The notes beneath the pieces were generated by a model, which saw only the letters and a list, made by a program, of their open reading frames with translations, was not told the DNA's origin and did no database searches. The translations under genes and the position numbers were made by a program. From Geoalkalibacter subterraneus (GTDB lineage Bacteria > Desulfobacterota > Desulfuromonadia > Desulfuromonadales > Geoalkalibacteraceae), in contig NZ_CP010312.1 of assembly GCF_000827125.1 (NCBI RefSeq), forward strand, positions 124,001-188,000: 64,000 nucleotides of DNA. The letters run 5' to 3'. Numbering within the stretch: position 1 is the stretch's first letter; each line of letters opens with the position of its first letter. Shown in pieces: positions 1-8,388 of this stretch.

Positions 1-377
1 CTGGGTCGGTCGGAAAACCTTGTATAACAGGAATGAAGGCTTGTATCCATGACGGATTCGTTTATTTTCCTCGTCTGGAGATTGACCAACAGTGGCTTTA
101 TAGAATATTTGAGGCGAGTATTTGTTACGGTGGCCTCGGGAAAATGGGGACTCAACTCAACCTCAATACAGACACTGTTGGATCGATCCGGATTGCCGTA
201 CCACCACCTCAAGAACTTGACGCAATACTCGTCTTCCTCGATTGCGAAACCACCAAAATCGACGCTCTGATCGAGGAAGCCCAACACGCCATCGAGTTGA
301 TGAAAGAGCGCCGCACGGCCATGATCTCGGCGGCGGTGACGGGGAAGATTGATGTGAGAGGGTATTGCCCGGCATGA
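1..377 (+). CDS. hsdS: Type I restriction specificity subunit HsdS, C-terminal fragment
   Basis: The reading frame is open from the left edge, so only the C-terminal part of the protein is present. HsdS is the DNA-recognition subunit of type I restriction-modification enzymes. The visible part has the end of a target recognition domain (VGSIRIAVPPPQELDAILVF) followed by the long helix typical of the central or distal conserved region (ETTKIDALIEEAQHAIELMK, then ERRTAMISAAVTGKIDVR). The stop codon overlaps the start of the next ORF (ATGA), and hsdR follows, which fits an hsdM-hsdS-orf-hsdR operon with hsdM outside the window. The full start cannot be seen. Confidence 0.9.
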   Translation, partial: GSVGKPCITGMKACIHDGFVYFPRLEIDQQWLYRIFEASICYGGLGKMGTQLNLNTDTVGSIRIAVPPPQELDAILVFLDCETTKIDALIEEAQHAIELMKERRTAMISAAVTGKIDVRGYCPA

Positions 378-808
378 GAAGAACTTTGAGCGAAAGGATA
401 GTATCTTTCCTGGCGAACTTGGCCCATTTTCAGCACAAGAAAATTGACGGTACGTTCGCTGCGGAAAGAATTACAGACGGGACCTTGTTTCTCCCTTACA
501 TAGATCCAGATGGAGATGATGATCTCAGTCTCATCCGGGTTCGTTGGCAGGGAAACCCATCAAACGAGTCCGAGGTTTCGGGCCTCCAGATCGCCGAACA
601 TGAAATTATCGTCGCGGTACAACATTGGGTCGCTGTTGGCGACATGGACGATGAACAATCTTCTATTGAACACTTGTTCCGCCATTTTGGTTTCAAAACC
701 GGGGCCAGATTGCGGTTCGAGAAGGAAAACAGGGAATTTTCCAATACCCTTGAGAAGCTGATGAAAGACCTCGGCTGGTCTGCCTTCAAAAAGTTTCTCG
801 GGTTATAA
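374..808 (+). CDS. Hypothetical protein between hsdS and hsdR
   Basis: I do not recognise this 144-residue protein. The ATG at 374 overlaps the hsdS stop as ATGA, so I prefer it to the TTG at 365; this indicates translational coupling. It is acidic and soluble, with no membrane segment or metal motif. hsdR begins 11 bases after its stop, so it is co-transcribed with the restriction genes. Accessory ORFs between hsdS and hsdR are common in type I loci and may tune restriction or act as toxin-antitoxin or anti-nuclease partners, but nothing here shows which. Confidence 0.75.
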   Translation: MRRTLSERIVSFLANLAHFQHKKIDGTFAAERITDGTLFLPYIDPDGDDDLSLIRVRWQGNPSNESEVSGLQIAEHEIIVAVQHWVAVGDMDDEQSSIEHLFRHFGFKTGARLRFEKENREFSNTLEKLMKDLGWSAFKKFLGL

Positions 809-819
809 GCGAGGGGATA

Positions 820-3800
820 ATGACAACTGTTTTGCCTGTCAATACTCTTCATAAAGAATTCAAATTCGTTGACGAAATCTGCGAGCACTTAGGCAGCCAC
901 GGCTGGCTGTATGCGCCCGGGGATGCCCAAGACTATGACCGCGCCCGCGCTCTGTTCCCGGCGGATGTGGTGGCCTGGGTGCAGGCGACCCAGCCGAAAG
1001 CCTGGGATGCCTTGAGCAAAAACCACGGGCCTTCGGCTGAAACCGTCCTTCTGGATCGCCTGCGGAAGTCGCTGGATGATCGCGGTACGCTCGATGTCCT
1101 GAGAAACGGTGTCGAGATGATCGGCTTGCGCCAGCCGTTGCTGTTCGCGCAATTCAAGCCGGCCCTGGCGATCAACCCGGAGACGATGGAGAAATATGAG
1201 GCCAATCGGCTGCGGGTTGTTCGTGAGGTTTATCTTTCTCACGGCCCGGAACGCCTCGATCTGGTCTTCTTCCTCAATGGCATCCCAGTCAGCACCGCCG
1301 AACTCAAGACCGACTTCACCCAGTCCGTTCACGACGCCATCGACCAGTACCGCTTCGACCGCAACCCGAAGGTCAAGGGCAAAGGGATAGAGCCGCTCCT
1401 TTCCTTCCCCTGCGGGGCGCTGGTTCACTTCGCCGTCAGCAATATGGAAGTCCACATGACGACCAAGCTGGCTGGCCCGAAAACATCCTTTCTACCTTTC
1501 AACAAAGGGGACAACGGAGCCGCCGGCAACCCGGTCAACCCCCAGGGCGGACACCGCAGCGCCTACCTCTGGGAAGAGGTGCTGGAGCGGGAAAGCTGGC
1601 TGGAGATCATCGGCCGCTACCTCATCACCAAGCGGGACAACAAGAAGAAGGTCGTGGGGATCATCTTTCCCCGCTACCACCAACTCGCCGCCACGCGCAA
1701 GCTGGTCCAGGCGATTCTCGCGGAAGGGCCGGGAGGCAAATACCTCTTCCAGCACTCCGCCGGTTCCGGCAAGACCAACTCCATCGCCTGGTCGGCCCAC
1801 TTTCTCGCCGACCTTCACGATGAAAACCACCAGAAGCTCTTCGATACGGTCCTGGTCGTCTCCGACCGCACGGTACTCGATGCCCAGCTTCGGGATGCCA
1901 TCTTCGACTTCGAGCGCACCGCCGGCGTCGTCGCCACCATCAGCGGCGAGCAGGGTTCCAAAAGCGGAGAACTGGCCAAGGCCCTGGCCGACGGCAAAAA
2001 GATTGTGGTTTGCACAATCCAAACCTTCCCCTTTGCCTTGCGCGCCGTGCAGGAATTGGCGGCAACCGAAGGCAAACGCTTCGCGGTCATCGCCGACGAG
2101 GCCCATTCCTCCCAGACCGGCGAAGCCGCCGCCAAGCTCAAGGCGGTCTTGAGCGCCGAGGAGTTGATGGAACTGGAAGACGGCGGCGAGATCAGCACCG
2201 AGGATCTGCTGGTGGCGCAAATGACCGCCCGGGCCGCCGACTCGGGTATTACCTATCTGGCCTTCACCGCCACGCCGAAAGCCAAAACCCTCGAACTCTT
2301 CGGCACCCGTCCCGATCCGACCCGGAAGGCCGCCCATGACAACCTGCCCGCGCCCTTCCATGTCTACACCATGCGCCAGGCTATCGAAGAGGGTTTCATC
2401 CTCGATGTCCTGAAGAACTACACCCCGTACAGCCTGGCTTTCAAGCTGGCCCAGGACGGCAAGGAGCTCGACAGCACCCAGGTCGAGAAAAGCGCCGCCC
2501 TCAAGGGGATCATGCGCTGGGTACGGCTCCATGCCTACAATATCTCTCAGCGCGTTCAGATCGTCGTCGAGCATTTCCGAGAGAACGTCGCCGGCCTCCT
2601 TGACGGTCAGGCCAAGGCGATGGTGGTGGTCGCCAGTCGCAAGGAAGCCGTTCGCTGGCAAGTGGCCATCGACAAATACATCAAGGCCCAGAAGTATCCC
2701 ATCGGCACCCTGGTCGCCTTCTCCGGCGAGGTCAAAGACCCGGAGACCGGCGCCGACCCCTTCACCGAGAAAAGCACGATCCTCAACCCCAACCTGCGCG
2801 GGCGCGACATCCGCGATGCCTTCGACACCGGGGAATACCAGATCCTCCTGGTCGCCAACAAATTCCAGACCGGCTTCGATCAGCCTCTGCTCTGCGGCAT
2901 GTACGTCGACAAGCGCCTTTCCGGCATCCAGGCGGTGCAGACCCTCTCCCGCCTCAACCGATCCCATCCGGGCAAGGAGAACGTCTTCATCGTCGATTTC
3001 GTCAACTCCCCTCAAGACATTCTCGATGCCTTCAAGCCTTACTACGGGAACGCCGAACTGGAGAATGTGACCGACCCGGACATGATCTTCAACCTGCGAA
3101 GCAAGCTGGACGCCGCCGGGTTCTACGACGACTTTGAAATCGACCGGGTTATCGAGGTCTACCTGAATCCCGCCTCGAAGCAAAAGGATCTGACCGCCGC
3201 CATCGAGCCGGTCACCTCGCGGCTGCTGCAACAGTACAAGGAAGCCCGGGCCGCCCGAATCGCGGCCGAGAAGAAAAAGGACAAGGCGGCCGCCGAACAG
3301 GCCAAGAACGCCCTGGATGCGCTGGTGCTGTTCAAGTCCGACATGCAGAGCTTTGTCCGGGCCTATACCTTCCTTTCCCAGATTTTCGACTACGGCAACA
3401 CCGCCATCGAGAAACGGGCCATCTTTTTCCGGCTGCTGATTCCCCTGCTGGAGTACGGGCGAGAGCGTAACGAGATCGATCTGTCCAAGGTGATCCTGAC
3501 CCATCACAACCTCAAAAAGCACGAACAGCAATCCCTGACCCTGGAAGGCGGGGAAAAGCTCAAGCCGATGACGGAGGTGGGGGCAGGGTCGGTGCAGGAC
3601 AAGGAAAAGGCGCTGCTGCGGGAAATCATCGCCCAGGTAAACGAACTGTTCGAGGGGAATCTGACCGAGGACGACAAGCTGGTTTATGTCAACAACGTCC
3701 TCAAGGGCAAGCTGATGGAGTCGGAAGTCCTGGCCCAGCAAGCGGCCAGCAACACCAAGGAGCAATTCGCCAACTCGCCGGATCTCGCCCACGAAATCCT

Positions 3801-3957
3801 CGCCGCCATCATGGATGCCCTGACCGCCCACACCAGCATGAGCACCCAGGCCCTGAACAGCGAAAAGGTGCGGCAGGGGTTGCAGGATGTCCTGCTGGGA
3901 CCGGGGAATCTCTATGAGGCGTTGCGGGAGAAGGCGACGGCGGAGCCTACACTTTAA
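820..3957 (+). CDS. hsdR: Type I restriction enzyme endonuclease/translocase subunit HsdR
   Basis: This 1045-residue protein is the motor and nuclease subunit of a type I restriction enzyme, which translocates unmethylated DNA and cuts it at a distance. The N-terminal PD-(D/E)xK nuclease is visible near residues 144-162 (LDLVFFLNGIPVSTAELK, giving D...ExK). The helicase motor has Walker A (AGSGKTNS) near residue 315, DEAH near 427, motif III FTATPK near 482 and motif VI QTLSRLNRSHPGK near 707. Length and order are normal for the family and the frame is intact. The ATG follows a GAGGGGATA ribosome-binding site. HsdM is not in the window, so whether the system is complete cannot be judged. Confidence 0.95.
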   Translation: MTTVLPVNTLHKEFKFVDEICEHLGSHGWLYAPGDAQDYDRARALFPADVVAWVQATQPKAWDALSKNHGPSAETVLLDRLRKSLDDRGTLDVLRNGVEMIGLRQPLLFAQFKPALAINPETMEKYEANRLRVVREVYLSHGPERLDLVFFLNGIPVSTAELKTDFTQSVHDAIDQYRFDRNPKVKGKGIEPLLSFPCGALVHFAVSNMEVHMTTKLAGPKTSFLPFNKGDNGAAGNPVNPQGGHRSAYLWEEVLERESWLEIIGRYLITKRDNKKKVVGIIFPRYHQLAATRKLVQAILAEGPGGKYLFQHSAGSGKTNSIAWSAHFLADLHDENHQKLFDTVLVVSDRTVLDAQLRDAIFDFERTAGVVATISGEQGSKSGELAKALADGKKIVVCTIQTFPFALRAVQELAATEGKRFAVIADEAHSSQTGEAAAKLKAVLSAEELMELEDGGEISTEDLLVAQMTARAADSGITYLAFTATPKAKTLELFGTRPDPTRKAAHDNLPAPFHVYTMRQAIEEGFILDVLKNYTPYSLAFKLAQDGKELDSTQVEKSAALKGIMRWVRLHAYNISQRVQIVVEHFRENVAGLLDGQAKAMVVVASRKEAVRWQVAIDKYIKAQKYPIGTLVAFSGEVKDPETGADPFTEKSTILNPNLRGRDIRDAFDTGEYQILLVANKFQTGFDQPLLCGMYVDKRLSGIQAVQTLSRLNRSHPGKENVFIVDFVNSPQDILDAFKPYYGNAELENVTDPDMIFNLRSKLDAAGFYDDFEIDRVIEVYLNPASKQKDLTAAIEPVTSRLLQQYKEARAARIAAEKKKDKAAAEQAKNALDALVLFKSDMQSFVRAYTFLSQIFDYGNTAIEKRAIFFRLLIPLLEYGRERNEIDLSKVILTHHNLKKHEQQSLTLEGGEKLKPMTEVGAGSVQDKEKALLREIIAQVNELFEGNLTEDDKLVYVNNVLKGKLMESEVLAQQAASNTKEQFANSPDLAHEILAAIMDALTAHTSMSTQALNSEKVRQGLQDVLLGPGNLYEALREKATAEPTL

Positions 3958-3978
3958 CCATAAAGGTCCGATCTCATC

Positions 3979-5310
3979 ATGACCGACCTCTTAAATCTGC
4001 CCTGTTTGCGCGTGACGGACTATGAAGACTGTGGGGACCATTATTTTGTTGCCGCCCACGGACATCTTGAGCCGAGGCCTTGCAGCGGTTGCGGCCATGA
4101 TGATTACTATCGTCACGGGGCGCAGAAGCAGATCATCATGGACACGCCGATCCACGGTAAGCGGACCATGATCGAGGTTCACCGTCGGCGGTTTCGCTGT
4201 AAAATTTGCGGCAAGACCGCCTTTGAGCCTCTGCCCGACATCGACCCGAAGCGCCAGGCGACAAAGCGGCTGGTCGATTACATCGAGCATCGATGTCTTA
4301 CCGAGACTTTCATGTCCCTGGCCCGGGAAGTGGGCGTTGACAACAAGACGGTTCGCAACATCTTCGACGATATGTTGGCCCGGAAGGAGAGTCAGCATAA
4401 ATATCAGACGCCGGAAGTTCTTGGCATCGACGAACTGAAGATCATCGGTGATTACCGGGCCATGCTCACCAACATCAAGGAATTGGCCCTGTTCGACATG
4501 CTCCCGTCACGCAAGAAGGCCAATCTCCTCGATTACTTCAGAAACCTGCCGGACAAGGGAAGGGTCACGACCTTGGTCATGGATATGTGGAATCCGTACC
4601 GGCAGCTCGGCGTTCAGGAGCTCCCCGGACGGCTTATCGTCGTGGATAAGTTTCATGTCTTACGGATGGCCAACGAGGGGCTGGAGAGGGTTCGCAAGAG
4701 GATCAGGAAGGGGCTCGATCAAAAGACCAGGCTGAAATTGAAGAACGAAAGGTTCGTGCTGCTGAAGAGAAAACACGCCCTGTCGGATGAGGAAAAGAAG
4801 GACGCCCGCAAATGGTTCTCGCTTTTCCCTGAACTGGGCTGCGCTTACGACGCCAAGGAACGCTTTTTCGAGATTTACGATCAGCCTACCCGATCCGCCG
4901 CCGAAATCGTCGCCAGCCGTTGGACAAACACTCTTCCCACGGATGTTGCAAAGGATTTTCGTGATCTCCAAGTCGCCCTGGGGAACTGGAACAAGGAAAT
5001 CTTCAACTACTACGAAAATCCCGTTACCAACGCTTACACGGAGTCGCTGAACGCCATCGCCCGGCAAATCAACCGAATGGGTCGTGGTTACAGCTTCGAG
5101 GTTCTGCGGGCAAGGCTCCTCTTCGAGAAGCAGGCTATCAAGAAATCGCCCTCTCTGCGGAAGAAGCCTCGGCAACGCCCCGTGTCGGGGTACGAATTTA
5201 TCCAGGAATTTAAGCGCGGGCTGGAAGGCCCTGCCGAGGAGCCGGTAGTGGAGTACGGGGTGGATCTTCTCAAGCTGATTCAACTTTTCGAGGACGGGTA
5301 TTTCTCCTGA
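3979..5310 (+). CDS. ISL3-family transposase
   Basis: The 443-residue protein matches ISL3 transposases. An N-terminal zinc-binding region (CSGCG near 35, CKICGK near 75) is followed by an HTH-like segment and a DDE catalytic domain. Candidate acidic residues lie in GIDELKIIGDYRA (about 149), VMDMWNPY (about 199), VVDKFHV (about 220) and the conserved NAYTESLNAIARQINRMGRG block (about 350). It starts only 21 bases after the hsdR stop, so the element inserted right at the end of that gene or came with it. I searched the flanks by eye for ISL3 terminal inverted repeats and 8-bp target duplications and could not define them, so the element ends are left open. Confidence 0.88.
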   Translation: MTDLLNLPCLRVTDYEDCGDHYFVAAHGHLEPRPCSGCGHDDYYRHGAQKQIIMDTPIHGKRTMIEVHRRRFRCKICGKTAFEPLPDIDPKRQATKRLVDYIEHRCLTETFMSLAREVGVDNKTVRNIFDDMLARKESQHKYQTPEVLGIDELKIIGDYRAMLTNIKELALFDMLPSRKKANLLDYFRNLPDKGRVTTLVMDMWNPYRQLGVQELPGRLIVVDKFHVLRMANEGLERVRKRIRKGLDQKTRLKLKNERFVLLKRKHALSDEEKKDARKWFSLFPELGCAYDAKERFFEIYDQPTRSAAEIVASRWTNTLPTDVAKDFRDLQVALGNWNKEIFNYYENPVTNAYTESLNAIARQINRMGRGYSFEVLRARLLFEKQAIKKSPSLRKKPRQRPVSGYEFIQEFKRGLEGPAEEPVVEYGVDLLKLIQLFEDGYFS

Positions 5311-5370
5311 TTTTCAACAAGAGGGAATCCCTGGTGAAACCCTGAAGCTAGATGTTTTCAACAGTAGATT

Positions 5371-5399
5371 CCAAATACCCAAAATAAAAAGGTATTTGG
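5371..5399. repeat. Perfect 9-bp inverted repeat (hairpin)
   Basis: CCAAATACC at 5371-5379 pairs with GGTATTTGG at 5391-5399 across an 11-base A-rich loop. It lies about 60 bases after the transposase stop. It could be a transcription stop or part of the IS right end. It lacks a clear U-tract, so its role is uncertain. Confidence 0.55.
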
Positions 5400-5650
5400 G
5401 ATTCAGTGTTGATCGGCAAATCGTCTTGATGAAGTACCAATGTGGAATTTTAAGAGAAGTACCCCTCTTCCAGCAACCGAGCCAGTGTGTCAAGGTCTCC
5501 TACGGGATTGTTTTGCACAAAACACATTAGCGCTTAGGTTGACCTTTAAATTGATCTCCCCGGAGTTTTTACTTGTCCGAACAAGACATTACCTCGAACA
5601 TAATGGCGAATACAGGATGGTATAGGCTTAATAAAATAATATAAAAAAGA

Positions 5651-5679
5651 TTGACAAAAAACAAAAAAAAAGATACAAA
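5651..5679 (+). promoter_or_regulatory. Sigma70-like promoter with A-rich spacer
   Basis: TTGACA at 5651-5656 is followed by a 17-base, almost pure-A spacer and TACAAA at 5674-5679. The design matches the recurrent AT-rich promoters elsewhere in the window. It faces the ORF at 5784. Confidence 0.5.
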
Positions 5680-5783
5680 AAACAAAAAGGCTATCGTGAT
5701 CCCCGGATGAATAAAACCCGTCCCCGCTGATGCGATTGGATCTGCAGGGACCGGCAAATAACAAAGCGAGAACGGAGACGTTT

Positions 5784-6071
5784 ATGAGCGACTGGAAAAA
5801 ATTTACCGGGAAAGAACCCCTCTCTGGCGTGTTCTGGGTGCGCGGTTTGCGCCAGGAGGTCGACTGTGATGTTGACGACTACGGACGGCCGGTGTGGCAC
5901 TTCACCGACGAACAATCTTCTTTTCTTGCTCTCGTAGAGATCTCCTTCGACCCCGCGGAAGATTTGGACGTCTGTCCAGTAAACCAATACCTGACCGGAG
6001 ACTTCGATGAGCAAACCGACAGCATCACGCATTACAAAGAGTTTGCGATGCCAGAGGGGCCGGCGGTTTAG
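5784..6071 (+). CDS. Small acidic hypothetical protein
   Basis: This 95-residue protein is unknown to me. The ATG at 5784 is preceded by a CGGAGACG ribosome-binding site. The product is strongly acidic and rich in aromatic residues, with no metal or membrane motif. The stop lies just before the omega RNA of the downstream iscB. Insertion of the iscB element may therefore have altered its 3' end, but no intact copy is available for comparison. Confidence 0.6.
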   Translation: MSDWKKFTGKEPLSGVFWVRGLRQEVDCDVDDYGRPVWHFTDEQSSFLALVEISFDPAEDLDVCPVNQYLTGDFDEQTDSITHYKEFAMPEGPAV

Positions 6072-6109
6072 CGGACCAGAGACAGCGGTTACGAAGCGAT
6101 CCATCTGTA

Positions 6110-6438
6110 CGCCATAGACAAAAACTTTCAGGAGTCACAGTCAACGACCCGCCACCAAACCTAACGGTTATGGTGGGGGCTTGTGAAAGCAAGTCCGCAA
6201 GTTGACCAGGCACAGCCACTAGCGAGAGACCGCTGATGGGGCTACGTTAGCGGCGAATACATAGGCACCTTGGAATGCCCACCCAGTTCCAAGCTCTGCG
6301 ATCTGCGATTAAACAGGTGTACCGGGTTAAGCCAGTGTCGCAGATATAGAAAACCGCCGATTAACATTGCCGAGGGTAACATGACCGCCGCAAGGCGAGA
6401 ACCACCGGGGTAGCCCGGTAACTTAACAAGGGACAACG
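6110..6438 (+). ncRNA. Omega RNA (HEARO-type) of the IscB element
   Basis: IscB nucleases use a long structured RNA encoded directly upstream of the ORF, described as HEARO or omega RNA. This 300-base non-coding stretch ends at the iscB start and shows several stem-loops: CCACCA (6152-6157) with TGGTGG (6171-6176), CTTGGAA (6269-6275) with TTCCAAG (6287-6293), and ACCGGG (6404-6409) with CCCGGT (6414-6419). No protein frame fits. The family is known to take its guide from the 5' side of the RNA, so the guide would come from bases before about 6110. The exact 5' boundary is inferred. Confidence 0.75.
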
Positions 6439-7719
6439 ATGCAGCGTGTGTTCGTGCTGGACAACAACAAACAACCCCTTTCCCCATGCTCACCGGCACG
6501 GGCCAGAATGCTGTTGCGTGGTGGCAAGGCAGCGGTGATTCGCCGCTACCCGTTCACCATTATTCTCAAAGACCGCACTGGCGGAAGCACGCAGCCAGTG
6601 GAGCTGAAACTCGACCCGGGCAGCAAAACTACCGGCGTTGCCCTGGTTCAGCAGAAGGACAACGGCGCAGCGGTTATCTTCGCAGCTGAGCTGCAACATC
6701 GAGGCGCATCCATCAAGAAAGCACTCAGCACCCGCCGTGCCCTGCGTAGATCCAGAAGAAGCCGCAAGACCCGCTACCGTGCGCCGCGCTTCAACAACCG
6801 CACAAGAAGCAAGGGGTGGCTGCCGCCATCTTTGCAATCCAGAGTGGATAACGTACACAGTTGGGCAAAGCGCCTGCAACGCCTCTGCCCCATTGCCAAC
6901 ATTGCCGTGGAGACTGTGCGCTTCGACACGCAGAAGGTCGACAACCCGGAGATCCGTGGCGTCGAATACCAGCAGGGAACGCTCGCCGGGTACGAACTGC
7001 GGGAATATCTGTTGGAGAAGTGGCAGCGCCGTTGTGCGTACTGTGGAGCCGAAAACGTCCCGCTCGAAGTCGAGCATGTGGTTCCGAGAAGTCGGGGCGG
7101 CTCCGACCGGGCCAGTAACCTGACGCTTTCGTGCCGACCCTGCAACGAGAAGAAAGGCAGCCGCGCGGTGCAGGAGTTTCTGGCGGATCGGCCGGAGGTG
7201 TTGCGAAAGATCCTTGTCGGTTTGAAGCGACCGCTCAAGGATGCGGCGGCGGTCAATGCCACCCGCTACGCCATTGGCAAGGCCCTCAAGACGCTGGAGC
7301 TGCCCATATCCTTCTGGTCGGGCGGGCGCACCAAGTTTAATCGCACCGGTCAGCGCTACCCGAAAGCCCACTGGATTGACGCGGCCTGTGTGGGTGAGTC
7401 TGGTGCGTCGGTACGGCTCCAGCCCGGTCAGGTAGCGCTGTCCATCAAGGCCACCGGGCGGGGCAGTCGCCAGATGTGCCGGATGGACAAGTACGGCTTT
7501 CCCCGAACGGGTGCCAAGAAGGTGTCTTCTGAGAGCGGGTTTTGCACAGGGGATATCGTTGCGGCGCGTGTCCCAAAAGGTAAATTCGCCGGGCGGCACA
7601 CAGGAAGGATTGCTGTCAGAGGCAGACCGTCCTATCGGCTCACGACACAGGATCAGATATTTGATGTCCATCCGAAATATTTAACAGCGATCCATCGAGC
7701 AGACGGCTATGCGTATTAA
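6439..7719 (+). CDS. iscB: IscB RNA-guided HNH/RuvC nuclease
   Basis: The 426-residue protein has the full IscB architecture. A PLMP-type N-terminus (VFVLDNNKQPLSPCSPARAR) leads into RuvC-I (ELKLDPGSKTTGVAL, Asp near 58). Then come an arginine-rich bridge helix (about 95-125) and RuvC-II (IANIAVETVRFD, Glu near 157). The HNH domain spans about 198-235 (CAYCGAENVPLEVEHVVPRS and SCRPCNEKKG). RuvC-III is HWIDAACVG (about 311), followed by the C-terminal target-adjacent-motif interacting region. All catalytic residues I can locate are present, so it should be active. IscB is the ancestor of Cas9 and cuts DNA guided by omega RNA. No transposase is adjacent, as is usual for IscB. A ribosome-binding site AAGGGACAACG precedes the ATG. 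Confidence 0.93.
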   Translation: MQRVFVLDNNKQPLSPCSPARARMLLRGGKAAVIRRYPFTIILKDRTGGSTQPVELKLDPGSKTTGVALVQQKDNGAAVIFAAELQHRGASIKKALSTRRALRRSRRSRKTRYRAPRFNNRTRSKGWLPPSLQSRVDNVHSWAKRLQRLCPIANIAVETVRFDTQKVDNPEIRGVEYQQGTLAGYELREYLLEKWQRRCAYCGAENVPLEVEHVVPRSRGGSDRASNLTLSCRPCNEKKGSRAVQEFLADRPEVLRKILVGLKRPLKDAAAVNATRYAIGKALKTLELPISFWSGGRTKFNRTGQRYPKAHWIDAACVGESGASVRLQPGQVALSIKATGRGSRQMCRMDKYGFPRTGAKKVSSESGFCTGDIVAARVPKGKFAGRHTGRIAVRGRPSYRLTTQDQIFDVHPKYLTAIHRADGYAY

Positions 7720-7749
7720 AGCTGTCCGTCTGGCAACGGATCGCAATTC

Positions 7750-7784
7750 CCCTCCACCCAAGCGGCTACGCCCCCTCTGGAGGG
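7750..7784 (+). repeat. Hairpin at the probable right end of the iscB element
   Basis: CCCTCCA at 7750-7756 pairs with TGGAGGG at 7778-7784, 30 bases after the iscB stop. IS200/IS605-like elements, including those carrying iscB, have subterminal hairpins near their ends, so this probably marks the right end. The exact cleavage point is not visible. Confidence 0.45.
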
Positions 7785-7913
7785 AGTACCCTTGCGAGGT
7801 TCTGATGGAGACCCGGTGGTGCATGAAAGCGGGTGCGATCGCGCACTGGTATTTGCAAAAGCGTATGCCGCTCTCGCCAAATACCTCAGTGAAAAACGCG
7901 GCGGATATTAATT

Positions 7914-7961
7914 GCCTAACGCGATATTAACCGGCTTATCCGGTTGAACGCTTTGTTGTGC
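7914..7961 (+). other. attC-like integron recombination site
   Basis: GCCTAAC (7914-7920) and GTTGTGC (7955-7961) bracket an imperfect palindrome (GCG...CGC, then AACCGG...CCGGTT) with unpaired bases, the layout of an integron attC site. The right core differs at one position from GTTRRRY. A small cassette ORF follows. No integrase gene is present in the window. Confidence 0.5.
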
Positions 7962-8077
7962 GATTTTTGAGGGCAATATGATACGCGCACGATTTAAGGC
8001 AAACCCAGCAGACGACTATCGTCCGGCAAATCCTCCCCTGGATGAAACCAGAGGCTTCCTTGCGAGGTATTTACGAA

Positions 8078-8317
8078 ATGAACCCCTCCAAAAACCGAAA
8101 CGATTTCAGAATTGACCGCAACCACCCGGACTATCCGCAAAGTGCGGTCCTGATAGACCATGATGGAAACACACTGTACCGGTTCGACAAGGATTGGACG
8201 GACGACCATATTTTCGAGGCGCTGGACTTCGCCATCAAATCCTACTTCATCGGAGTGAGGCTTGGTCGGGAAAAGATGGCGAAAGAAATTCGTCAGATCC
8301 TTGATGCCAGACAATAA
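8078..8317 (+). CDS. Small hypothetical protein in an attC-like cassette
   Basis: This protein of 79 residues (90 if the upstream ATG at 8042 is used) is unknown to me. I chose the ATG at 8078, which follows a weak GCGAGG signal. The C-terminal half is helical and ends IRQILDARQ. It lies between two attC-like sites, so it behaves like a mobile integron gene cassette with a single ORF. Confidence 0.6.
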   Translation: MNPSKNRNDFRIDRNHPDYPQSAVLIDHDGNTLYRFDKDWTDDHIFEALDFAIKSYFIGVRLGREKMAKEIRQILDARQ

Positions 8318-8364
8318 AAACTCATTTGTAAGCAAATCGAGTCAAACGCAGTGCCTTGTTCGGC
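8318..8364 (+). other. attC-like site, degenerate
   Basis: CTCATTTG pairs with CAAAT-C-GAG, leaving one extra unpaired C, and GTTCGGC (8358-8364) resembles the GTTRRRY core with one mismatch. An extrahelical base in a short stem is a hallmark of attC. It closes the cassette carrying the 8078 ORF and precedes the DUF5131 gene. Confidence 0.4.
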
Positions 8365-8388
8365 GGCACGATCTGACCGGAGAAAGAC

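Larger units (their letters stand above)
5311..5783. other. Intergenic region with hairpin and promoter
   Basis: No convincing gene is seen here; the 61-codon frame at 5440-5625 has no ribosome-binding site or recognisable content. The stretch holds a 9-bp inverted repeat at 5371-5399 and an A-rich promoter near 5651 that would serve the small ORF at 5784. Confidence 0.6.

Noticed and set aside
1492-3831. A 779-codon open frame on the minus strand
   Set aside because: It is the antisense shadow of hsdR, whose helicase and nuclease motifs are clear on the plus strand.
3958-5400. Terminal inverted repeats for the ISL3 element
   Set aside because: I compared the sequences flanking the transposase by eye and found no convincing pair or target duplication.
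6490-7671. 393-codon minus-strand frame
   Set aside because: Antisense shadow of iscB; no recognisable domain.
7709-7930. 73-codon frame after iscB
   Set aside because: It overlaps the iscB stop and the right-end hairpin of the element, lacks a start signal and runs into the attC-like site.
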